A DNA stretch of 64,000 nt from Streptomyces pseudovenezuelae (GCF_029892565.1 NZ_JARXVH010000006.1:1-64000), one strand, 5' to 3'. Counted from the first letter of the stretch, positions 8,694 to 18,421 are shown. Program-made: numbers and translations. Notes: generated by a model not told the origin, from the letters alone.

Positions 8694-8978
8694 ATGAGCG
8701 ACACAGTGCCCGAGGCCACAGCGCAGGAGGAACCGGCCGAGGTCGAACCCGAGTACGACCCCGCCGCTCCCGCCCCCCTGGCCGTGGACCGCACTCCGAC
8801 CGGCGACGCCGAGGTCGACGAGCAGCTGCGGCGGCTGGGCGACGCCGACCACCTCGCCACGGACGGACACCTCGAGGTGTACGAGGATGTACACCGGGGG
8901 CTGCGCGACGCGCTCACCGCGCTCGACGCCCGCCCGGGACCTCCGGCGCCCCCAGGACCGTACGAAAGCAGGAGCTGA
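8694..8978 (+). CDS. small acidic hypothetical protein upstream of tlyA
   Basis: 94 residues, acidic and Pro/Ala-rich at the N-terminus, with a short helical segment (DEQLRRLGDADHL, then YEDVHRGLRDALTAL). I do not recognise a family. It ends 7 nt before the tlyA start and probably forms an operon with tlyA, nadK and recN. The ATG follows TAGCGT by 12 nt, so the operon may begin as a leaderless mRNA. Confidence 0.75.
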   Translation: MSDTVPEATAQEEPAEVEPEYDPAAPAPLAVDRTPTGDAEVDEQLRRLGDADHLATDGHLEVYEDVHRGLRDALTALDARPGPPAPPGPYESRS

Positions 8979-8985
8979 ACCGAAC

Positions 8986-9801
8986 GTGGCAGGAGTCGCA
9001 CGCCGCCGTCTGGACGCGGAGCTGGTCCGCCGGAAGCTGGCGCGCTCGCGCGAGCACGCCGGGCAGCTGATCGCGGCCGGCCGGGTCACCGTCGGCAAGA
9101 CCGTCGCGACCAAGTCCGCCACGCAGGTGGAGACCGCGGCGGCGATCGTCGTCCAGACCGACGACAGCGATCCCGACTACGTCTCCCGGGGCGGCCACAA
9201 GCTCGCGGGCGCGCTGGAGGCCTTCGTACCGCAGGGACTCGTGGTGGAGGGGCGGCGGGCGCTGGACGCCGGCGCGTCCACCGGCGGTTTCACCGATGTC
9301 CTGTTGCGGGCAGGTGCCGACCATGTCGTGGCGGTGGATGTCGGATACGGACAACTCGCTTGGTCTCTCCAGAGCGATGAACGCGTCACCGTCAAGGACC
9401 GTACGAACGTACGCGAGTTGACGCTTGAAGCGATCGATGGGGAACCTGTGGATCTTGTCGTGGGTGATCTGTCCTTCATCCCGCTCGGGCTGGTGCTGCC
9501 GGCCCTCGCGCGGTGTGTGAAGACGGACGCCGACCTGGTGATGATGGTCAAGCCGCAGTTCGAGGTGGGGAAGGAACGGCTGGGCAGCGGCGGTGTCGTA
9601 CGCAGTACGCAGCTGCGGGCGGAGGCCGTGCGGGGGGTGGCCGGGAAGGCGTGGGAGCTCGGGCTCGGGGTGAAGGGCGTCACCGCCAGCCCGCTGCCCG
9701 GACCCTCCGGGAACGTCGAGTATTTTCTGTGGCTGCGGGCCGGGGCACCCCAACTGGACCCGGCCGATGTCGACCGTGCAGTGGCGGAGGGGCCCCGTTG
9801 A
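8986..9801 (+). CDS. tlyA: TlyA family rRNA 2'-O-methyltransferase
   Basis: 271 residues. GTG 8986 follows AGGAG by about 12 nt. The N-terminal S4 RNA-binding domain (~1-65) contains RRLDAELVRRKLARSREHA and AGRVTVGKTVATK. The FtsJ-like methyltransferase domain has ALDAGASTGGFTDVLL (SAM site), then VVAVDVGYGQLAW and VVGDLSFIPL. TlyA methylates 16S and 23S rRNA in mycobacteria, where loss gives capreomycin resistance; that role is inferred by homology. Its stop overlaps the nadK start. Confidence 0.93.
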   Translation: MAGVARRRLDAELVRRKLARSREHAGQLIAAGRVTVGKTVATKSATQVETAAAIVVQTDDSDPDYVSRGGHKLAGALEAFVPQGLVVEGRRALDAGASTGGFTDVLLRAGADHVVAVDVGYGQLAWSLQSDERVTVKDRTNVRELTLEAIDGEPVDLVVGDLSFIPLGLVLPALARCVKTDADLVMMVKPQFEVGKERLGSGGVVRSTQLRAEAVRGVAGKAWELGLGVKGVTASPLPGPSGNVEYFLWLRAGAPQLDPADVDRAVAEGPR

Positions 9802-10706
9802 CACCGAACCGAGCTCGTACTGTTTTCCTGCTCGCCCATACCGGGCGGCCCGCGGCCATCCGCAGCGCCGAACTGGTGGTGAAGGGCCTGCTGCGCGAGG
9901 GAATCGGCGTACGCGTCCTGGAGTACGAGGCCGCCGACCTGCCGCTGCCCGAAGAGGTGGAGCTGGTCAAGGAAGCGACCGCACAGTGCCTCGAAGGGTG
10001 CGAGTTGCTCATCGTGCTGGGCGGTGACGGGACGCTGCTGCGCGGCGCCGAGTTCGCCCGCGCGTCCGGGGTGCCGATGCTCGGCGTCAACCTCGGCAGC
10101 GTCGGCTTCCTCGCCGAGGCCGAGCGGGACGACCTCGACAAGGTCGTCGACCGGGTGGTCTCCAAGTCCTACGAGGTCGAGGAGCGGATGACCGTCGATG
10201 TGGTCGTCCACCGCAACGGCGACATCGTGCACACGGACTGGGCGCTGAACGAGGCGGCGGTGCAGAAGGCCGGCGCCGAGAAGCTCCTTGAGGTCGTCCT
10301 GGAGATCGACGGGCGACCGGTCACCGGGTTCGGGTGCGACGGGATCGTGCTGTCGACGCCCACCGGATCCACCGCGTACGCCTTTTCCGCCGGGGGACCG
10401 GTGGTGTGGCCCGAGGTGGAGGCGCTGCTGATGGTGCCGATCAGCGCGCACGCGCTGTTCGCGAAGCCGCTGGTGACCTCGCCGAACTCGGTGCTCGCCG
10501 TGGAGCTGCTGCCGCACATTCCGCCGGGGGTGCTGTGGTGCGACGGGCGGCGGACCTTCGAGTTGCCGCCGGGGGCGCGGGTCGAGGTGCGGCGGGGCGC
10601 TGTGCCGGTGCGGCTGGCCCGGCTGCATCACGCCTCGTTCACGGACCGGTTGGTCGCGAAGTTCGCGTTGCCGGTCTCCGGATGGCGCGGGGCGCCGCAC
10701 CACTAG
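9798..10706 (+). CDS. nadK: NAD kinase
   Basis: 302 residues. The start is TTG 9798, overlapping the tlyA stop (TTGA), with GGAGG about 8 nt upstream; the first residues are then (M)TPNRARTVFLLAHTGRP. The NAD-kinase signature LGGDGTLLRGAEFAR is followed by LGVNLGSVGFLAE, then the conserved NE of WALNEAAVQ and the TPTGSTAYAFSAGGP loop. It phosphorylates NAD to NADP in the cytosol. Coupling to tlyA and recN is a standard actinobacterial arrangement. Confidence 0.95.
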   Translation: MTPNRARTVFLLAHTGRPAAIRSAELVVKGLLREGIGVRVLEYEAADLPLPEEVELVKEATAQCLEGCELLIVLGGDGTLLRGAEFARASGVPMLGVNLGSVGFLAEAERDDLDKVVDRVVSKSYEVEERMTVDVVVHRNGDIVHTDWALNEAAVQKAGAEKLLEVVLEIDGRPVTGFGCDGIVLSTPTGSTAYAFSAGGPVVWPEVEALLMVPISAHALFAKPLVTSPNSVLAVELLPHIPPGVLWCDGRRTFELPPGARVEVRRGAVPVRLARLHHASFTDRLVAKFALPVSGWRGAPHH

Positions 10707-10855
10707 CCGTTCGAGGCGGATGTGTGGAAGCGCGGGCGACCGTGGGTGGGTTTGTGGTCGCTCGCGCAGTTCCGCGCCCCGCTCGGGGCCTGACACTCCC
10801 CCGGGTGACAAGGGCACCTCGCACTCGCCCGGTCGGACCTCGTAAGGTCTTCATC

Positions 10856-12586
10856 GTGCTGGAAGAAATGCGGATACGGTCGCTCGGTGTCATCGACGAC
10901 GCGGTCGTCGAGCTGTCGCCCGGGTTCACCGCCGTCACCGGTGAGACGGGTGCGGGCAAGACCATGGTGGTCACCAGCCTGGGACTGCTGCTGGGCGGAC
11001 GGGCGGATGCGGCGCTGGTACGGATCGGCGCCGAGAAGGCGGTCGTGGAGGGGCGGATCTCCGTTCCCCCGGGCGCCTCGGCCATCGTGCGCGCCGAGGA
11101 GGCCGGGGCCGAACTCGACGACGGGGCGCTGCTCATCAGCCGTACCGTTTCCGCCGAAGGGCGGTCGCGGGCGCATGTGGGCGGACGCAGCGTGCCCGTG
11201 GGGCTGCTCGCGGAACTCGCCGACGACCTCGTGGCCGTCCACGGCCAGACCGACCAGCAGGGGCTGCTGAAGCTGTCCCGGCAGCGACAGGCGCTCGACC
11301 GGTACGCCGGTGACGCCGTCGCCGGCCCGCTCGCCAAGTACGGCGAGGCCTACCGGCGCTTGCGGGCCGTCTCGGTCGAGCTGGACGAGATCGTCACCCG
11401 TGCGCGTGAGCGGGCCCAGGAAGCCGACCGACTGCGCTACGGCCTCGACGAGATCGCGGGCGTCGAACCGCGCGCCGGTGAGGACGTGGAGCTGGCGGAG
11501 GAGGCGGAGCGGCTCGGCCACGCCGAGGCCCTGTCGTCCGCCGCCACGGCCGCCCATGCCGCCCTCGCCGGCAACCCCGAGGACCCCGAGGGCATCGACG
11601 CCGCCACGCTGGTCGCGGGCGCTCACCGGGCCCTGGACGCCGTAAGGGCGCACGACCCGGCGCTGTCCGCGCTCGCCGACCGGATCGGGGAGATCGGGAT
11701 CCTTCTCGGCGATGTGGCAGGGGAGTTGGCGGGGTACGCCGACGATCTCGACGCCGATCCGCTGCGGCTGTCGGCCGTCGAGGAGCGGCGGGCCGCGCTC
11801 ACCGCGCTGACCCGGAAGTACGGCGAGGACGTCAACTCCGTGCTCTCCTGGGCCGAACAGAGTGCCGCGCGGCTGACCGAGCTGGACGGCGACGACGAGC
11901 GGATCGACGAACTGACCGTCGAGCGGGACGCGCTGCGGGTCGAACTGGGCGGACTCGCGCAGGCGTTGAGCGATGCGCGGGCGGAGGCGGCGGAGCGGTT
12001 CGCGGCCGCCGTGACCGCCGAGCTGGCCTCGCTCGCCATGCCCCACGCGCGCATCTCGTTCGAGATCCGGCAGACCGAGGACCCGGAGGGCGTGGAGGTC
12101 GGCGGACGCACGGTCGCCTACGGGCCGTCCGGCGTCGACGAGGTCGAACTGCTCCTCGCCCCGCACCCGGGAGCACCGCCGCGGCCCATCGCCAAGGGCG
12201 CGTCCGGCGGTGAACTCTCACGCGTGATGCTCGCCGTCGAGGTCGTGTTCGCGGGCACCGACCCCGTGCCGACGTACCTCTTCGACGAGGTCGACGCCGG
12301 CGTCGGCGGCAAGGCGGCGGTCGAGATCGGACGCCGGCTCGCCAAACTCGCCAAGTCCGCGCAGGTGGTCGTCGTCACCCACCTCCCGCAGGTCGCCGCG
12401 TTCGCCGACCGCCAGCTGCTGGTGGAGAAGACGAACGACGGGTCCGTGACCCGGTCCGGCGTGAAGGTCCTCGAAGGCGAGGAGCGGATCCGGGAGTTGT
12501 CCCGGATGCTGGCCGGCCAGGAGGACTCGCAGACGGCTCGGGCGCATGCGGAGGAGCTGTTGGCCACGGCTCGGGCTGACGGGTAG
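10856..12586 (+). CDS. recN: DNA repair protein RecN
   Basis: 576 residues, typical length. GTG 10856 gives the standard N-terminus (M)LEEMRIRSLGVIDDA. Walker A is TGETGAGKT (~30-38), a central coiled coil spans roughly residues 150-380, and the C-terminal ATPase half has the SGGELSRVMLA signature with YLFDEVDAGVGG as Walker B. RecN is an SMC-like protein acting at double-strand breaks. The 149-nt gap after nadK suggests it may also have its own promoter, but I see no clear -35/-10 pair. Confidence 0.96.
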   Translation: MLEEMRIRSLGVIDDAVVELSPGFTAVTGETGAGKTMVVTSLGLLLGGRADAALVRIGAEKAVVEGRISVPPGASAIVRAEEAGAELDDGALLISRTVSAEGRSRAHVGGRSVPVGLLAELADDLVAVHGQTDQQGLLKLSRQRQALDRYAGDAVAGPLAKYGEAYRRLRAVSVELDEIVTRARERAQEADRLRYGLDEIAGVEPRAGEDVELAEEAERLGHAEALSSAATAAHAALAGNPEDPEGIDAATLVAGAHRALDAVRAHDPALSALADRIGEIGILLGDVAGELAGYADDLDADPLRLSAVEERRAALTALTRKYGEDVNSVLSWAEQSAARLTELDGDDERIDELTVERDALRVELGGLAQALSDARAEAAERFAAAVTAELASLAMPHARISFEIRQTEDPEGVEVGGRTVAYGPSGVDEVELLLAPHPGAPPRPIAKGASGGELSRVMLAVEVVFAGTDPVPTYLFDEVDAGVGGKAAVEIGRRLAKLAKSAQVVVVTHLPQVAAFADRQLLVEKTNDGSVTRSGVKVLEGEERIRELSRMLAGQEDSQTARAHAEELLATARADG

Positions 12587-13054
12587 CGGCGCGAAGGCGC
12601 GGCTCGGGGTCGGTGTCGCGGCTGCCGACGTGGCCGGACCGGTGCGGCCGCGTCGGGGCGGTTTCGGGTGGCGGGAGGGCGCGTAACGGCGTGTGGGGCG
12701 GGCGCGCCCGCGTGCGAGCGCAACGGCACGTGGGGAGGGGGGTCACCAAGATCGCCGAGTGCGGGTGTCTCCGAGCGAGGGTGCCTCCGAGTGCGACAGC
12801 GCATGGGGAACCAGGTCCGCCCGCCTACCTGCCCGCCCTCGTTCTGTCACCGGAACCACCGCTTCCCTCACCCGTGTGGGTGACCCGGCGCCCAGGTCCG
12901 CCGACTCCTCGCGCCCTCGGCGTTCCCGGAACGCCCGTGCGTGCTGGCATCCTTGGGCTTGTACGTGGAGGAAGCCGCGCGGTACACCCCCTCCGCTCGA
13001 TCCTTCTGTACTTTCTTCGTGACCGCCCGACGCCGAACCAGGAGCCCCGGCCAC
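12587..13054. other. 468-nt intergenic region
   Basis: There is no gene I can support between recN and the glycosyltransferase. It holds one short hairpin, TCACCC(gtgt)GGGTGA at 12868-12883, and otherwise GC-rich DNA. An open frame upstream of the glycosyltransferase start (from 12941) is probably non-coding, since a good ribosome-binding site precedes GTG 13055. Confidence 0.6.
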
Positions 13055-14191
13055 GTGACCCACGTGAGCAGCCACTCAGCGACCGGCCAGTCGCCGCTGC
13101 GCACCGTCCAGGTGCTCGGCGGAGGCAACGCCGGCAGTAGCGCACACGTGCGTTCGCTGGCCTCCGGGCTCGCCGCACGGGGCGTACGCGTCACGGTGTG
13201 CGCCCCCGCCGAGGCCGATCACACCTACGACTTCACCGGCGCCGGTGCCGAACACGTGCACGTGCCCCGCAGCAGCGACCCGGCCTCCGTGGCCGCCCTC
13301 CGTGACGCGTGCAGGGACGCCGACCTGGTCCACGCGCACGGCCTGCACGCCTCCTTCCGTGCCGTACTGGCGCTCAGCGGCCGGCGTACCCCGCTCGTCG
13401 TCACCTGGCACGACCGCGCGTACGCGGAGGGCGCCCGCGCCCATCTGCTGCGCCTGCTGGAGCGGCGGGTCGTCAAGGCCGCCACCGTGGTGCTCGGCAC
13501 CACCTCGGACCTCGTGGACCGGGCCCGCCGTACCGGGGCGCGGGACGCCCGGCTCGCCGCCGTCTCCCTGCCGGGCCCGCGCCACTCCGCCGAGCAGGAC
13601 GACCCCGACCGGCTGCGCCCCAAGGTGCGGGCCGAACTCGGCGCCATCGGCCGCCCGTTGCTGATGGCCGTCGGCTCCCTGGAGCGGCACCGGGGCTACG
13701 ACACCCTCCTGGACGCCACGCGCGCGTGGCGCGGCCTAGACCCCGTGCCGCTCGTCGCGATCGCGGGGGAGGGGCCGCTCCGGGGCGAGTTGCAGCGCCG
13801 GATCGAGGACGAGGGACTGCCGGTCCGGCTCGTCGGACGGCGCGACGACATCCCCGAACTCCTCGCCGCCGCCGACCTCGCACTGCTGCCGAGCGGCCGG
13901 GAAGCGCGCTCCGTGCTCGCCCAGGAGGCCCTCCACGCACGCGTGCCGCTGGTCGCGACCCGCGTCGGAGGCATCCCCGAACTCGTCGGCGACGCCGCCG
14001 AACTCGTCCCCGCCGCGGACGCGGAGGCCCTCGCCGACGCCGTCGTGCGCCTGCTCGCCGACCCCGAGCGCTGCGAACTCCTCAGGGAGAAGGGCGTCCG
14101 ACAGGCGGCCACCTGGCCGACCGAGGACGAGACGGTCGCGCAAGTGCTGAGTGTGTACGACGAGTTGACGCAGCCTCGGCCGCTCATCTAG
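13055..14191 (+). CDS. glycosyltransferase family 4 protein
   Basis: 378 residues. GTG 13055 follows AGGAG (13040-13044) by 10 nt. The N-terminal GT-B half begins RTVQVLGGGNAGSSAHV, a nucleotide-sugar acceptor-domain pattern, with DLVHAHGLHASFRAV. The C-terminal half has LLMAVGSLERHRGYDTLLDA, VRLVGRRDDIPELLAAADL and the EALHARVPLVATRVGGIPE block containing the GT4 E(x)7E-like region. It transfers a sugar from an activated donor; donor and acceptor are unknown. It stands alone, convergent with the PucR-type regulator. Confidence 0.9.
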   Translation: MTHVSSHSATGQSPLRTVQVLGGGNAGSSAHVRSLASGLAARGVRVTVCAPAEADHTYDFTGAGAEHVHVPRSSDPASVAALRDACRDADLVHAHGLHASFRAVLALSGRRTPLVVTWHDRAYAEGARAHLLRLLERRVVKAATVVLGTTSDLVDRARRTGARDARLAAVSLPGPRHSAEQDDPDRLRPKVRAELGAIGRPLLMAVGSLERHRGYDTLLDATRAWRGLDPVPLVAIAGEGPLRGELQRRIEDEGLPVRLVGRRDDIPELLAAADLALLPSGREARSVLAQEALHARVPLVATRVGGIPELVGDAAELVPAADAEALADAVVRLLADPERCELLREKGVRQAATWPTEDETVAQVLSVYDELTQPRPLI

Positions 14192-14243
14192 CAGCCCCGG
14201 CCGCCCGTCCACCAGCCCTGGCCGCTCAACCGGGCACGCCGTT

Positions 14244-15920
14244 TCAGGACACGAGCCTGCGGGCCCGCAGGGCCAGGCTCAACGCCAGTACCGTCTGCGG
14301 GTCGTCGAGGTCCGTGCCGAGCAACTCGCCGATCCGGGCCAGGCGGTTGTAGAGCGTCTGCCGGTTGAGGTGGAGTTCGCGGGCCGTCTCCGCCTTGCGG
14401 CCCGCGTGCGCCAAGTACGTCTCCAGGGTGGGCAGGAGCGGCGGGCGGGAGCGGTTGTCGTGGTCGCGCAGCGGGCCGATCGCGCGGTCTACGAAGGCCG
14501 CCAGGTCCGGGTGCTCGCGCAGCCGCCACAGCAGGAGGTCGATGTCGAGGCGGCGGGCGTCGTACCAGGGCAGGTCGGTCAGGCCCTGTGCCGCGGTCGC
14601 CGTCTCCGCCGCGTGCCGCAGCCCCGCCGAGGCCGCCGCCCAGCCGCCGGCCACGCCGACCACCACGACGGGCGGTTGCGCCCCGGGCCGCTGCATCCCG
14701 GCGCGCTCCACCCCGGCCCGCAGCGCCGCCGCGACCCGGTCCGCGACCGCCGACCGCTCCGACTCCGACCGCAGGCCCAGCAGCAGCGGGACGCGGCCCT
14801 CGACGGGCCGTACGCCCAGCAGGACCGGCACCCCCACCGAGGCCAGCTCCTCCGCGACCGCCCGCGCGAGCACCGCCCAACCCCCGCCGGGGGCGAGCGC
14901 GTCGCCGATCCGCATGACCACCGGCAGCAGCGGGCTGGTGCCCGGCTTGAAGCCCAGCACGCGCGCCTGCGCGGGCGCGTCCTCCGCGGCGATACGGCCC
15001 TCGGCGAGGTCGGTCAGGAAGTCCCCGCGCCCGCGCGCGGCCAACTCCTCCTCCTGACGCGCCTGCATCAGCACGACGGCGAGGATGCCCGCGGCCCGCT
15101 CGGCCGCCATCCGGTGCACCGCGGTGAGCGGAGCGCGGACGGGGAGCAGGACCAGCCGCGCCCGCACCGAACCCGTACCGGGGCCGCCCCCGGGCACGTC
15201 CACCAGGGCGGAACCGGCCGGCGGGGTGTCCTTGTGCTGGCCGCGCAGCCCCTCCCACACCTGGAGTGGTTCCGCGCCCTCCGGACCGGCCCCTGCGGCG
15301 TACAGCAGCTGCCCGTCCGGCGTCTCCAGGAAGACCGGGTTGCCGCTGAAGTCGGCCAGGATGCCGAGCACCTGGGGCACCCCGCCGCCGCCCAGCAGCG
15401 CCTCCGTACAACGGCGGTGCACCTCCTCGGCCCGCTGGAGCAGCGTGTAGTGGCCGTTGACGATCTCGGTGTGGATCTCCTCGGTGACCGCCACGAAGGG
15501 CACCTCGCGGTGCAGCTGGACGAGCGGCAGGCCGGCCGCCCTGGCCGTGTCGACGAGAGTGGCCGGCAGGCGCGTGAAGCGCGGGCCCAGCTCCACGACG
15601 AGGGCCGCGATACCGCGCTCGGCCAGGGTGCGGACGAACGCCCGCTGATCGGCCGGACGGGTGCCGAGGCCGTAGCCCGTGGTCAGCAGCAGCTCGCCGC
15701 CCTTCAGCAGCGAGGCGATGTTGGGCACCTCGCCCGCGTGCACCCACCGCACGGTCCGCTGCAGCCGGTCGGCGCCCGCCAGGACCTCGGGGAGCCCGCT
15801 GCGCAGGCCGGGCAGCTCCAGCGCCCGCTGAACGGTGATCCCGGCGCCGTGGGAGTCGTATCCGCTGTCCGTGCCGGTGCCGGTGCCGGTGCCCGTGTTG
15901 CTGTCCGTGCCGCTGTTCAT
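14244..15920 (-). CDS. PucR family transcriptional regulator
   Basis: 558 residues. The order is a PucR-type N-terminal domain (ITVQRALELPGLRSGLPEV, ~28-150), a central GGDEF-like region, and a C-terminal PucR helix-turn-helix with LETYLAHAGRKAETARELHL and NRQTLYNRLARIGELLG. The extreme N-terminus is a Gly/Thr repeat of the form (TG)n. PucR regulators control purine or amine catabolism in several bacteria; the target here is unknown, but the divergent LLM oxidoreductase is the obvious candidate. The start lies 13 nt from a -10-like TAGCGT without a ribosome-binding site, so leaderless translation is likely. Confidence 0.88.
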   Translation of the reverse strand: MNSGTDSNTGTGTGTGTDSGYDSHGAGITVQRALELPGLRSGLPEVLAGADRLQRTVRWVHAGEVPNIASLLKGGELLLTTGYGLGTRPADQRAFVRTLAERGIAALVVELGPRFTRLPATLVDTARAAGLPLVQLHREVPFVAVTEEIHTEIVNGHYTLLQRAEEVHRRCTEALLGGGGVPQVLGILADFSGNPVFLETPDGQLLYAAGAGPEGAEPLQVWEGLRGQHKDTPPAGSALVDVPGGGPGTGSVRARLVLLPVRAPLTAVHRMAAERAAGILAVVLMQARQEEELAARGRGDFLTDLAEGRIAAEDAPAQARVLGFKPGTSPLLPVVMRIGDALAPGGGWAVLARAVAEELASVGVPVLLGVRPVEGRVPLLLGLRSESERSAVADRVAAALRAGVERAGMQRPGAQPPVVVVGVAGGWAAASAGLRHAAETATAAQGLTDLPWYDARRLDIDLLLWRLREHPDLAAFVDRAIGPLRDHDNRSRPPLLPTLETYLAHAGRKAETARELHLNRQTLYNRLARIGELLGTDLDDPQTVLALSLALRARRLVS

Positions 15921-15927
15921 GAAGCGG

Positions 15928-15933
15928 ACGCTA
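15928..15933 (-). promoter_or_regulatory. -10 element of the PucR-type gene
   Basis: TAGCGT on the - strand, first base 13 nt from the ATG at 15920. Confidence 0.45.
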
Positions 15934-15986
15934 CCTGCGGGATGCCTCCAGGTCAGCCCACCGGGAGTGGGCCGGGGGCAGCGGGG

Positions 15987-15992
15987 TAGCGG
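15987..15992 (+). promoter_or_regulatory. -10 candidate of the LLM oxidoreductase gene
   Basis: TAGCGG, first base 12 nt before ATG 15999. It faces the divergent PucR promoter about 54 nt away, so one bound regulator could control both. Confidence 0.4.
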
Positions 15993-15998
15993 CGGGAC

Positions 15999-16955
15999 AT
16001 GGACTTCAGCGTGGTGGCCGTGGCCCGGGAGGACGACAGTGCGGTGGAGGAGCCGGTGCGGGTCGCGCTCCTCGCCGACCGGCTCGGATACCGGGAGGTG
16101 TGGGCCGGTGAGGGACCGACGTGGGACGCCTTCGTGCTCGCGGCGGCCGTCGGGGCGGCCACCGAGCGGGTGGCGGTGACGGCGGGGCCGGTGCCGGTGA
16201 ACGTGCGGGACCCGTACACGATCGCCCGGGGTGCCGCCTCGGCCGCGGCCGTGACGGGCCGCGCGGTCGGCGTGGCGCTCGGCACGTCCAGCAAGCGGGT
16301 CGTCGAGGGCGTGCACGGCCGGCCCCGGGTCCGCCCGGCCGCCGCACTGGAGGAGTCGGCGGCGGCCCTGAGCGGCCTGCTGCGGGGTCGGGTGGGCGAG
16401 CCGGTCGTACCCGGCAGCGTGTTCACCCGCCGCCTTCCGGGCCCCGGCGGCCCGCTCACCGTGGCCGCCTTCGGCGACCGCGCGATCGCCACCGCCGCCG
16501 CGCACGCCGACCGGATGCTCCTCGACGTCGTCTCCCCGGCGCAGGTCCGTGAGCTGCGGGCCAAGCTGGACGCGGCGGCCGAGAAGGCGGGCCGTACGCG
16601 GCCCACGCTCGCCGCCTGGCTGCCCGCCGCCGTCGATCCCGGCCCCGCGTCCCTCGCCCAGGTGCTGGGCAGCATCGCGGGCTACCTCACCGTGCCGGGC
16701 TACCGCGAGGTGTTCGCCGAGGCGGGCTTCGCCGCGGCCGTGGAACTCGCCGCGTCCGGCGCCGACCGCGCCACGCTGGTCCGGGCCCTGCCACTGGAGG
16801 CCGCGACCACGGTGGGCCTGGTCGGCGACCTGGCCGCCGTACGCGCGCGTGTCGACGACTACGCGGAGGCGGGTCTGGACGAGATCGCCCTCGTGCCGGC
16901 CACGGCGGGGGACCCGGGCGGGGAGCGGACGCTGACGGCTCTCAGGCCGGCCTGA
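15999..16955 (+). CDS. LLM class (F420-dependent type) oxidoreductase
   Basis: 318 residues, luciferase-like TIM barrel: MDFSVVAVA at the start, ADRLGYREVWAGEGPTWDAF, then ERVAVTAGPVPVNVRDPYTIARGAA. Family members use F420 or FMN to reduce or oxidise small molecules; the cofactor and substrate are inferred only at family level. It is divergent from the PucR regulator and its last 14 nt overlap the convergent FAD oxidase gene. Confidence 0.85.
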   Translation: MDFSVVAVAREDDSAVEEPVRVALLADRLGYREVWAGEGPTWDAFVLAAAVGAATERVAVTAGPVPVNVRDPYTIARGAASAAAVTGRAVGVALGTSSKRVVEGVHGRPRVRPAAALEESAAALSGLLRGRVGEPVVPGSVFTRRLPGPGGPLTVAAFGDRAIATAAAHADRMLLDVVSPAQVRELRAKLDAAAEKAGRTRPTLAAWLPAAVDPGPASLAQVLGSIAGYLTVPGYREVFAEAGFAAAVELAASGADRATLVRALPLEAATTVGLVGDLAAVRARVDDYAEAGLDEIALVPATAGDPGGERTLTALRPA

Positions 16956-18324
16956 TGTTGTGGTTGAAGCGGAAGACGTTGTCCGGGTCGTAACGCCGTT
17001 TCAGCGCGGCCAGCCGCCCCGCGTTCTCCGCGCCCACCCCGGCCACGACCCGCTCGGTGCCTTCGTCGCCGATGAAGTTGAGGTAGACGTCGCCCGTGCT
17101 CCACGGCCGCGCTTCGGCGCGCATGTCCCGGACCCAGCGGGCACACCGTTCGTCGTCGGCCGGGTCCTCCCACATCGCGAAGGGGTGGACGGCCCAGGGC
17201 GCGTCCCGGTAGGGCACGGGGTACTCGTGCGGACCGGCCGCGATCGCCCCGCCCAGCGGGAACAGCACGTGCATGGTGCCGGTCGGCACGGGCATGGACC
17301 GCGCCCCGGCGCAGAAGACGTCCAGATACTCGTCAGGCGCGCCCGTGAGGTACTCGGCCGACCAGTAGTTCCGCATCCCGGGCGGATCGTCGAGCATGCA
17401 CTGCACATCGGCGTACGGCATCGCCCCGACGACCTGCGACTCGTGCGGCAGCGCCAGCAGCGGTTCGGCCAGCTTGAGCATGTCCTCCTCGGGCCCCGCA
17501 TAGGTCAGCAGCACCGCGCACAGGAGCGTGCCGACCAGGTGCGGCGGTACGAACTCCTCGGGTGGCCCGGTGATGTACAGCGCGCCGCCGCTCGCCTCGT
17601 CCGGGCCCGCGGCGATCAGGTCGCGATAGGTGCGGACGGCCTCGGGGCCGAACTCGGGGAGGTACAGCACCATGGCGATGGAGAACTCGGGCAGCGTGTG
17701 CAGCTTGAGGGTGAGCCCGGTGGCGATGCCGAAGTTGCCCCCGCCGCCGTGCAGGCCCCAGAACAGCTCCGGGTTCTCGTCGGCGCTCGCCTGGACCCGC
17801 TCGCCGTCCGCGGTGACGAGATCGGCGCCGAGCAGGTTGTCGACGGCGAGTCCGCACCAGCGGTCCAGCCAGCCGGAGCCGCCGCCCAGGACGAAACCGC
17901 CGACCCCGGTCGTCGACACCCGGCCGCCGGTGGTGGCCAGGGCGTGCGGCTGGCAGGCGCGGTCCAGGTCGCTCATCGTGGCGCCGCCCGCGACCTGTAC
18001 CGTCTGGGCCGCGGGATCGACGGTGACCGCGCGCAGGTGGCGCAGGTCGACGACCAGTCCGCCGTCGTTGAGTGCCATGCCGGCCACGCTGTGCCCGCCG
18101 CCGCGCACCGCGATCGGCAGATCCAGCTCTCTGCCGAAGCGCACGGCCCGTACGACGTCGTCCCCGGTGACGCACTGCGCGATGACCGCGGGACGCCGGT
18201 CGATCATCGAATTGAAGACGGTCCGGGCCTCGTCGTAGCCCGGATCTCCCGGGGCGAACACGTCGCCGACCAGATCCTCGCGCAGCGCGGTGAGAGCCGC
18301 GCCCGCCGTAGATGGGGAGGCCAT
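16942..18324 (-). CDS. FAD-binding oxidoreductase (berberine-bridge-like)
   Basis: 460 residues. The N-terminal FAD-binding (PCMH-type) domain shows LPIAVRGGGHSVAGMA, where the His in this context is the usual covalent FAD attachment site, then VGGFVLGGGSGWLDR and WGLHGGGGNFGIAT. The C-terminal BBE segment ends RRYDPDNVFRFNHNI. Such enzymes oxidise alcohols or carbohydrates with O2. No signal peptide is apparent. The substrate is unknown. The gene reads into the LLM gene tail (14-nt overlap). Confidence 0.9.
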   Translation of the reverse strand: MASPSTAGAALTALREDLVGDVFAPGDPGYDEARTVFNSMIDRRPAVIAQCVTGDDVVRAVRFGRELDLPIAVRGGGHSVAGMALNDGGLVVDLRHLRAVTVDPAAQTVQVAGGATMSDLDRACQPHALATTGGRVSTTGVGGFVLGGGSGWLDRWCGLAVDNLLGADLVTADGERVQASADENPELFWGLHGGGGNFGIATGLTLKLHTLPEFSIAMVLYLPEFGPEAVRTYRDLIAAGPDEASGGALYITGPPEEFVPPHLVGTLLCAVLLTYAGPEEDMLKLAEPLLALPHESQVVGAMPYADVQCMLDDPPGMRNYWSAEYLTGAPDEYLDVFCAGARSMPVPTGTMHVLFPLGGAIAAGPHEYPVPYRDAPWAVHPFAMWEDPADDERCARWVRDMRAEARPWSTGDVYLNFIGDEGTERVVAGVGAENAGRLAALKRRYDPDNVFRFNHNIRPA

Positions 18325-18421
18325 GGGGGCGCCCCCTTCCTGAAGGGGCTGATGGGTCCCAGCCTAGGCGTGCTTCGGCGGGCGGTCCTGTTCAACCGCC
18401 CGCCGTCGCCGCCCGGCGGAA

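Noticed and set aside
9177..10817. 546-residue frame opposite tlyA and nadK
   Set aside because: Antisense shadow; tlyA and nadK motifs are unambiguous.
12941..13054. N-terminal extension of the glycosyltransferase
   Set aside because: A Shine-Dalgarno sequence fits GTG 13055, and the extension has no family similarity.
14370..15989. 539-residue frame opposite the PucR-type gene
   Set aside because: Antisense shadow; the PucR helix-turn-helix is on the other strand.
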